This document shows positions 6,635-10,716 of a DNA stretch of 10,716 nt, one piece after another. The DNA is from SIAJ01 sp035258765. Its GTDB lineage: Bacteria; Planctomycetota; Planctomycetia; Gemmatales; Gemmataceae. The DNA is taken from the NCBI GenBank assembly GCA_035258765.1, contig DATFWZ010000259.1, forward strand, positions 1 through 10,716. The letters are read 5' to 3'. Both the position numbers and the translations under genes were made by a program. A model generated the notes under the pieces. The model saw nothing but the letters and a program-made list of their open reading frames with translations, searched no databases and had not been told where the DNA came from. Position 1 is the first letter of the stretch. Each line of letters starts with the position of its first letter.

Positions 6635-6811
6635 CAAATCCCCACGGCGGTTGAAATACCCTTGACGGGATGGCTTGATTGCTGTTCGATGTTGCATACT
6701 GTAGCCAAACTCGCGGCACGCGGGCCGCACAGGACGTGCACCACTCACACCTCCTGATCCGCAGTCTGCCGCACGCCCGTGTCCCCCGGTTGCCCCTTCA
6801 GAGCCAGTCCT

Positions 6812-7645
6812 ATGCTCGCATCGTTGTCACGTCGGCGCTGGGTCGTGGTCGGTTGCCTGGTGTCAGTGCTGTGCCTGCTCGTGTTTGCCGACCCGGCCCT
6901 GGCCCAGGAGGGGGAACCGGCCGCCGCGCCGCAGAAGAACATCTTCTTGCACATCGTCGAGTCGGCCGGGTGGGTGTTCGCGTTCGCCCTCGGCATCCCG
7001 TCCATCGCCCTGGTCGCTCTGGTCGTGCTCCTGCTGCTCGACTTGCGCATGAGTGTCGCCATCCCGCCCGGGTTCGTGGACGAGTTCATTGACACGGTTA
7101 ACAAGCGGAGGTTCAAGGAGGCGTTCGACATGGCCCGGAACGACACGTCGTTCCTCGGCCGGGTGTTGACCGCCGGGATGAGCCGACTGCAATACGGCCT
7201 CGAGGACGCCCGCGACGCGGCCCAGAACATGCTCGAGAGCATCCGGGCCAGTAAGGAACAGCTGAATAACTACACGGCCGTGATCGGCACGCTCGGTCCG
7301 CTCATCGGGCTGGTCGGCACTGTGTTCGGAATGATCGAGGCATTCCGGGCGCTCGGGACCGGCACGACCGTGAACCCGGCCGTCCTGTCCCGCGGCATCT
7401 CGGCGGCCCTCTCGATCACGTTTCTCGGCATCGCCATCTCGGTCCCGGCCATTTTCTTCAACGCCTTCTTCCGGAACCGGATCGTCAAGGTATCGATGGA
7501 CACCGGGCACATCGCCGACGACCTGTTGACGCAGATGTACCACAACTCGAAGAAGGCCGGGTCCGCGGCGAGCACGACGACGGCCGGGGCGAGCCCGCCC
7601 CCGCCGGCCCCGGGCCGACCGGTCGCCAGCCCGCCGCCCGTCTAG
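6812..7645 (+). CDS. ExbB/TolQ/MotA-family proton channel protein
   Basis: A 277-residue membrane protein of the MotA/TolQ/ExbB family, which forms an inner-membrane pentamer that conducts protons around an ExbD/TolR dimer and drives a TonB/TolA-like partner. The ATG at 6812 gives an N-terminal signal sequence (Arg7-Arg9, hydrophobic 11-25, ADPALAQ). This is preferred to a GTG at 6779, whose 11 extra residues spoil that signal. TM1 is at about 52-77, a cytoplasmic loop at 80-150, TM2 at about 155-178 with the family hallmark TLGPLIGLVGTVFGMIEAF, and TM3 at about 194-218. A low-complexity Ser/Thr/Pro tail (252-277) follows. Two ExbD-like genes lie directly downstream, which supports ExbB/TolQ rather than flagellar MotA. 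A perfect heptamer-repeat hairpin separates it from the first of them. Whether it serves TonB-type transport, Tol-type envelope work or another task is not shown. Confidence 0.88.
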   Translation: MLASLSRRRWVVVGCLVSVLCLLVFADPALAQEGEPAAAPQKNIFLHIVESAGWVFAFALGIPSIALVALVVLLLLDLRMSVAIPPGFVDEFIDTVNKRRFKEAFDMARNDTSFLGRVLTAGMSRLQYGLEDARDAAQNMLESIRASKEQLNNYTAVIGTLGPLIGLVGTVFGMIEAFRALGTGTTVNPAVLSRGISAALSITFLGIAISVPAIFFNAFFRNRIVKVSMDTGHIADDLLTQMYHNSKKAGSAASTTTAGASPPPPAPGRPVASPPPV

Positions 7646-7719
7646 AAGTTGCAAGTTCCAATTTTCAAGCTCCAAGTTGGTTCGGAACTTGGAACTTGGA
7701 ACTTTGGTCTGAGGTCTGA
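7646..7719 (+). repeat. Heptamer-based hairpin between the exbB-like and first exbD-like genes
   Basis: Directly after the TAG of the channel gene, the 16-nt arm at 7646-7661 is complementary to 7689-7704 at 15 of 16 positions. A nested 8-bp stem, TCCAAGTT (7671-7678) with AACTTGGA (7686-7693), closes a 7-nt loop. The right arm is built of tandem heptamers (GGAACTT three times from 7684), followed by a second heptamer pair GGTCTGA twice (7706-7719) just before the next ATG at 7723. It may be a stability or attenuation element that sets different amounts of channel and ExbD protein. It resembles short tandem heptanucleotide repeats of other bacteria. Confidence 0.7.
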
Positions 7720-7722
7720 GTC

Positions 7723-8181
7723 ATGAGTCACGGCGGTACAGGGAGCGGGCACGGGCAGCAGAGCGCGGAACCAAATCTCACCCCTCTGCTCGACATGGTC
7801 CTGCAGCTGGTCATGTTCTTCATGCTCGTCGCCAACTTCATCATGGACGAGCTGAGCGACAAGATTACGCTCCCGGTCGCCAGCCAGGCCAAGCCCCTGA
7901 CGGCCAAGGACGTCAACTTCATGTACCTGAACGTGAACAAGCGCGGCGAGGTCCTGGTGCTGCACCAGGAGCCCCTCCTCTCCCCGGAGTCGATCACGTT
8001 CTACATGCGGCAGGCGGCGGCCAACCACGTGCTCAAGGAAAGGGCCAAGGACGAGGTGACTGTCATCATCCGGGCGGACCGGGAGGCCAAGTACCGCGAC
8101 ATCTTGAAGACGATCCTGGCCATCAAGACGGCCGGGTTCAAGAAGCTCCAGCTCCGGGCGGAGATTGCCCAGAAAGAGTGA
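7723..8181 (+). CDS. ExbD/TolR-family biopolymer transport protein (first copy)
   Basis: A 152-residue ExbD/TolR protein: a short cytoplasmic Gly/His-rich N-terminus, one TM helix at about 21-41, then a periplasmic domain. The motif NLTPLLDMVLQLVMFFML carries the conserved protonatable Asp24, equivalent to Asp25 of ExbD and Asp23 of TolR, which relays protons in the channel. The periplasmic end DEVTVIIRADREAKYRDILKTILAIKTAGFKKLQL matches the usual dimerising fold. Length is normal for the family. The ATG at 7723 comes just after the GGTCTGAG heptamers and has only a weak ribosome binding site. It lies downstream of the channel gene and 7 nt upstream of a second exbD-like gene, so the three probably form one unit. 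Confidence 0.88.
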   Translation: MSHGGTGSGHGQQSAEPNLTPLLDMVLQLVMFFMLVANFIMDELSDKITLPVASQAKPLTAKDVNFMYLNVNKRGEVLVLHQEPLLSPESITFYMRQAAANHVLKERAKDEVTVIIRADREAKYRDILKTILAIKTAGFKKLQLRAEIAQKE

Positions 8182-8188
8182 GGCGCCC

Positions 8189-8680
8189 GTGGCACGCAAG
8201 CGCAAAGAAGAGCCGCCCGTTGACATCACCCTGCCGATCACGCCGATGCTGGACATGTCATTCCAGCTCCTGAGCTTTTTCATCCTCACCTTCAAGCCCA
8301 TGCCCACGGAAGGCCAGCTCGCCATCAACCTGCCGCGGCTGGATGCCTCCAAGACTCAGCAGGACTTGCCCTTGCACGAGGAGCCCAAGCAGGACGAGTA
8401 CAGGCTCACCGTCCACGCGGGCGGGGGCGGCGAGATCACGAACATGAGCCTCGTCGGCCCGACGGTGACCAAGGAGAACATCAGGACCTTTCAGGAGCTC
8501 GAGGAGCAATTGAAGCTCATCGCCAAGCCGGCCGGCCGCGGGGCGGAGGGTGTGTCGATCACGATCGAGGCGTCCCAGGACCTGATTTACTCGCGCCTCA
8601 TCGACATCATGGACCGGTGCAAGAAGGCCGGGTACGAGTCAGTCAACCTGATGCCGCTCGGCAAGGAACGGGCGGGCTAA
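8189..8680 (+). CDS. ExbD/TolR-family biopolymer transport protein (second copy)
   Basis: A 163-residue second ExbD/TolR protein. The GTG at 8189 is chosen because GAGG lies 5 nt upstream and the product starts with a basic cytoplasmic stretch (MARKRKEE). An in-frame TTG at 8165 would overlap the previous gene. One TM helix spans about 20-37 with the motif ITPMLDMSFQLLSFFILTF, keeping the key Asp22. The periplasmic part (from residue 40) carries an extra Gly-rich stretch (HAGGGGEITNMSLVG) and a helix before the C-terminal ITIEASQDLIYSRLIDIMDRCKKAGYESVNL. It is clearly different in sequence from the first copy, so it is an old paralogue rather than a recent duplication. The two may form a heterodimer or serve separate partners. 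The 7-nt gap after the first copy suggests translational coupling. Confidence 0.87.
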   Translation: MARKRKEEPPVDITLPITPMLDMSFQLLSFFILTFKPMPTEGQLAINLPRLDASKTQQDLPLHEEPKQDEYRLTVHAGGGGEITNMSLVGPTVTKENIRTFQELEEQLKLIAKPAGRGAEGVSITIEASQDLIYSRLIDIMDRCKKAGYESVNLMPLGKERAG

Positions 8681-8745
8681 GCACCAATCGAGCCTGTTGC
8701 CGTTGAAGCGTTTACGATAAGCTGAGTGGACAAGTAGATTGCCGC

Positions 8746-8765
8746 GGCGGTGCGGTTTCACCGCC
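8746..8765 (+). terminator. GC-rich hairpin downstream of the second exbD-like gene
   Basis: GGCGGTG (8746-8752) and CACCGCC (8759-8765) form a perfect 7-bp stem with a 6-nt loop. A weaker stem CTGGG (8770-8774) with CCCAG (8787-8791) follows. There is no T-run, so full termination is unsure. The pair could attenuate readthrough into the next genes, which appear to have their own promoter. Confidence 0.35.
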
Positions 8766-8796
8766 TTGCCTGGGTGGCATTTCTTGCCCAGCCGGG

Positions 8797-8835
8797 GGAA
8801 CTTTCTGGCACCCCCATGCGTCCGAGCGGTATACT
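8797..8835 (+). promoter_or_regulatory. Candidate ECF-sigma promoter, with an overlapping TATACT box
   Basis: GGAAC (8797-8801) and CGTC (8819-8822) are separated by 17 nt, the layout of many ECF sigma factor promoters (GGAAC/TGAAC-type -35, CGTC/GTC-type -10). Transcription would start near 8830, about 20 nt before the ATG at 8849. A TATACT box (8830-8835), 5 of 6 to the sigma70 -10, has no good -35 at 17 nt. Both readings place a start just before the next gene. Confidence 0.4.
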
Positions 8836-8848
8836 TTGCTCGTCACAC

Positions 8849-9817
8849 ATGCGACCCGGTCACTTCCAGTTCCGGTCGTCGATTCTGCCAGCGTTAAGTT
8901 GGTTGTTGCCAGGGCTTTGCATCGCGGTCCTCGCGGCGCTGCCCGCCGTCGCGCAAGAGCCGGGGCAGACCCCGCGGCCGACCCCAATGGAGCCGATCAA
9001 GGAGCCCCCCGAAGAGGAATTGGTCCAGCTCGACAAGACCCTCGAATACTTCCGCTTCGTCGAGGACGATGCCCCGATGATCTTCCGCGGGCAGCAGATC
9101 TCCGACGTCCGGAGAAGCGCGGCCGCGGCGAACGAGCTCACGGCCTACAACTACGTGCTCGCCCACGCCCGGAGACAACCGGTCGAGCGGCTGCAGAAAT
9201 ACGCGACCCGAAACGTGCCGGTTGCCAACCTGTTCCGGCCGATCCGCCAGGACTACCTTCGCGAGCTGCTCCACTTCGATGGCCGCCTGTCGCTCGTCTT
9301 GGCGATGAAGCCGACCGAGGACCTCAAGAGCCTGGCCGGAATTGACCAGCTCTACGAGGCGTGGATCTTCCCCCGGGGGTCCAACAAGCTGGTTTGCCTG
9401 GTCGTGTCCGAGCTGCCCGAGGGGGTCAAGCCGGGGGAGGATCAGAACTCTTCAGTGTCGTTCGACGCCTACTATTTCAAGCTCTGGCACTACGAGAGCC
9501 GGCAGCCGCTCAAGGACTCGAAGGACAAGGACAAGCACCAGTGGCAGCAAGCCCCGCTGTTCCTGGGCCGGACGTTCGAGGTGACCGGCCCGGTCGCCGC
9601 CGAGCCGGCGGGGCCGTATAGCGGGACCATGCTCGGCGGCCTGGCGGGCGGCATCGCCCTCCTGATCGCCCTCGCCGTCGGTTTCACGATCTGGTTCCGT
9701 CGCGGCGACCGGCACACGGCCGCCGCGAGTCGCCGCCGGCTGGAACAGACCGCGACCTTCGACGACGTCCCGGACGCGCCCGCCGCTCCGGTCAACCGAA
9801 TCTCGGAACATTACTGA
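8849..9817 (+). CDS. Unrecognised exported protein with C-terminal membrane anchor
   Basis: A 322-residue protein I do not recognise. The ATG at 8849 gives a good signal peptide (Arg2 and Arg9, hydrophobic 11-32, AVA before QEPGQ at about 35). The frame is open back to a GTG at 8750, but that region holds the hairpin and promoter candidates. A Pro-rich acidic linker (about 38-57) is followed by a mixed alpha/beta region with no catalytic motif I can name (EYFRFVEDDAPMIF, LYEAWIFPRGSNKLVCLVVSELP). A Lys/Asp-rich stretch lies at 221-232. One TM helix at about 261-283 is followed by RRGDR and a 35-residue, probably cytoplasmic tail. That predicts a type I membrane protein with its bulk in the periplasm. 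It sits 20 nt before the toroid-domain gene and after exbB/exbD/exbD, so it is a likely accessory of that motor. Function is not assigned. Confidence 0.75.
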   Translation: MRPGHFQFRSSILPALSWLLPGLCIAVLAALPAVAQEPGQTPRPTPMEPIKEPPEEELVQLDKTLEYFRFVEDDAPMIFRGQQISDVRRSAAAANELTAYNYVLAHARRQPVERLQKYATRNVPVANLFRPIRQDYLRELLHFDGRLSLVLAMKPTEDLKSLAGIDQLYEAWIFPRGSNKLVCLVVSELPEGVKPGEDQNSSVSFDAYYFKLWHYESRQPLKDSKDKDKHQWQQAPLFLGRTFEVTGPVAAEPAGPYSGTMLGGLAGGIALLIALAVGFTIWFRRGDRHTAAASRRRLEQTATFDDVPDAPAAPVNRISEHY

Positions 9818-9837
9818 CCCCTGAAAGGGAGTCTGCC

Positions 9838-10716
9838 GTGGCAGCAAATCTCGAAACCGACGCGGTGGAGAGTAACGGTCGGCCGGCCAAAGGCGCGCCG
9901 GTGATCCGCCGGGTGGAGGTGGCGGAGGAGGACGTGGGCGCGCGGGTACTCAACCGGCACGTCCCGGCCTGGGTCATCTCCGGCGCCATCCACGTGGTCG
10001 TCATCGGGTTCTTCGTCCTGTTCATGTCCGGGGGCCGGAACGCGGAGGCCAAGGACAAGGACGACCTCGTCACCACCGAGGTGAACGAGCCGCAGGAGGA
10101 CGACAAGAACCTGACCAACCCGGACGTCGGGTTCGACCCCGAGCTGGCCGCCGCCACGGACGCCAAGCGTGAGGAGAAGGTCAATGTGGACGCCCCGGCC
10201 ACGGAGGACCCGATCGGCCTGCCGGACCAGCCGGAGGCGGTGGCCCCGCAGACGGCGCAGATGGGCGCCATGGAGGCGATCGGGGCCGGGATCGATGCGG
10301 CCCTCAAGGACAACGGCACTGTGATGGCGGGAGTCGGCGGCGGCGGGTCGGCTTACGCCGTGCCCGGCATGCAGGGCCGGTCGGGCGCCACGAAGGACAA
10401 GCTCCTCAAGGCCGGCGGCGGCAATACCGAATCCGAGGCCGCAGTGGCCCGGGGGTTGGCGTGGCTGGCCCGCAAGCAGCTCAAGGACGGGTCCTGGGAG
10501 TTCGACGGGGCCAGCAAGGAGAAGGTCGCCGCAACGGGAATGGCCCTGCTGCCGTTCCTGGCCGCCGGGGAGACCCACAAGTTCGGCAAGAAGTACAAGA
10601 AGACCGTCGATAACGGGCTCAACTGGCTGATGGGCCGGCTGTCGTCCGGCGGCTCCTTCGGCACCAACAACATGTACGCCCACGCCATCGCCACCATCGC
10701 CCTGTGCGAGTCGGCG
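9838..10716 (+). CDS. TonB/TolA-like anchor fused to a prenyltransferase/squalene-oxidase-repeat domain (partial)
   Basis: The first 293 residues are visible; the gene runs off the right edge. The GTG at 9838 has a strong Shine-Dalgarno (AAAGGGAG, 6-nt spacer) and lies 20 nt after the previous stop. Residues 1-43 are charged and cytoplasmic. One TM helix spans about 44-63 with His52 inside it. Residues 66-140 are a very acidic, Pro-containing linker. A Gly-rich segment (GVGGGGSAYAVPGMQG) precedes a helical repeat region from about 199. There, EAAVARGLAWLARKQLKDGSWEF and GLNWLMGRLSSGGSFGTNNMYAHAIATIALCE are typical of prenyltransferase/squalene-oxidase (alpha/alpha-toroid) repeats. The N-terminal layout is that of TonB or TolA, the partners of ExbB/ExbD, but the C-terminal domain is of another class. 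The catalytic DxDD of triterpene cyclases is not in the visible part, so enzyme activity is not claimed. Proteins of this kind next to exbB/exbD are familiar in Planctomycetes. Confidence 0.8.
   Translation, partial: MAANLETDAVESNGRPAKGAPVIRRVEVAEEDVGARVLNRHVPAWVISGAIHVVVIGFFVLFMSGGRNAEAKDKDDLVTTEVNEPQEDDKNLTNPDVGFDPELAAATDAKREEKVNVDAPATEDPIGLPDQPEAVAPQTAQMGAMEAIGAGIDAALKDNGTVMAGVGGGGSAYAVPGMQGRSGATKDKLLKAGGGNTESEAAVARGLAWLARKQLKDGSWEFDGASKEKVAATGMALLPFLAAGETHKFGKKYKKTVDNGLNWLMGRLSSGGSFGTNNMYAHAIATIALCESA

Larger units (their letters stand above)
6143..6811. other. Divergent intergenic region between dapA and the exbB-like operon
   Basis: About 670 nt that should hold the promoters of both dapA (leftward) and the exbB-like operon (rightward). 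I see no gene. The open frames here translate to poly-Leu or Lys/Arg-rich strings created by the pyrimidine/purine tracts. The region contains inverted hexanucleotide tracts (6306-6341 and 6395-6460) and a cluster of shorter inverted repeats (6541-6634). TTGACG at 6662-6667 and TTGATT at 6675-6680 precede a CATACT at 6695-6700, but no pair has proper 16-18 nt spacing with a good -10. No tRNA-like cloverleaf was found. Confidence 0.6.

Noticed and set aside
6662..6700. TTGACG or TTGATT with CATACT as promoter of the exbB-like operon
   Set aside because: Spacings are about 27 and 14 nt, outside the 16-18 nt range, and other pairings have poor -10 boxes.
6362..6757. Open frame on + with a poly-Leu/Phe start, looking like a small membrane protein
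   Set aside because: The hydrophobic run is simply the translation of the CTCTTN hexamer tract. The rest has no motif, and no ribosome binding site precedes it.
8165..8188. TTG at 8165 as the start of the second exbD-like gene
   Set aside because: It would overlap the first copy and lacks a ribosome binding site; the GTG at 8189 has GAGG at good spacing.

Overview
The window is high-GC DNA whose gene content points to a planctomycete of the Gemmataceae (Gemmata / Fimbriiglobus type). The main clues are a large secreted WD40 beta-propeller with the C-terminal HEAT-like tail common in that family, a HEAT-repeat lipoprotein, and an ExbB-ExbD-ExbD cluster followed by a membrane-anchored prenyltransferase/squalene-oxidase-repeat protein. 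GTG starts, weak Shine-Dalgarno sequences and long repeat-bearing spacers also fit. The family assignment is inference from gene content; no 16S or other marker is present.

Layout. (1) 1-171 (+): C-terminal end of a probable GT4 glycosyltransferase. (2) 222-1154 (+): exported SMP-30/gluconolactonase-type beta-propeller. (3) 1160-2038 (-): HEAT-repeat lipoprotein, converging on the previous gene with 5 bp between stop codons. (4) 2039-2482: non-coding spacer. (5) 2483-4999 (-): secreted WD40 protein of about 838 residues. (6) 5049-5245: three tandem 65-bp units able to form alternative hairpins, between dapA and the WD40 gene. (7) 5255-6142 (-): dapA. (8) 6143-6811: 0.67-kb divergent spacer with inverted hexanucleotide purine/pyrimidine tracts and shorter inverted repeats. 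(9) 6812-10716 (+): an apparent five-gene group: ExbB/TolQ-like channel, two ExbD/TolR-like proteins, an unrecognised exported protein with a C-terminal membrane anchor, and the start of a protein with a TonB/TolA-like N-terminal half (one TM plus acidic linker) joined to a prenyltransferase/terpene-cyclase-like repeat domain. That last gene runs off the window.

How the genes may work together. ExbB/TolQ and ExbD/TolR are the two parts of a proton-driven inner-membrane motor that normally energises TonB or TolA. Here the position of the TonB/TolA partner is taken by a single-TM protein with a periplasmic alpha/alpha-toroid-like domain, with a second membrane-anchored protein just upstream. 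The inference is a planctomycete variant of an energy-transducing envelope motor. The minus-strand genes (dapA, WD40, lipoprotein) look like separately transcribed housekeeping or envelope genes, separated by repeat-rich spacers.
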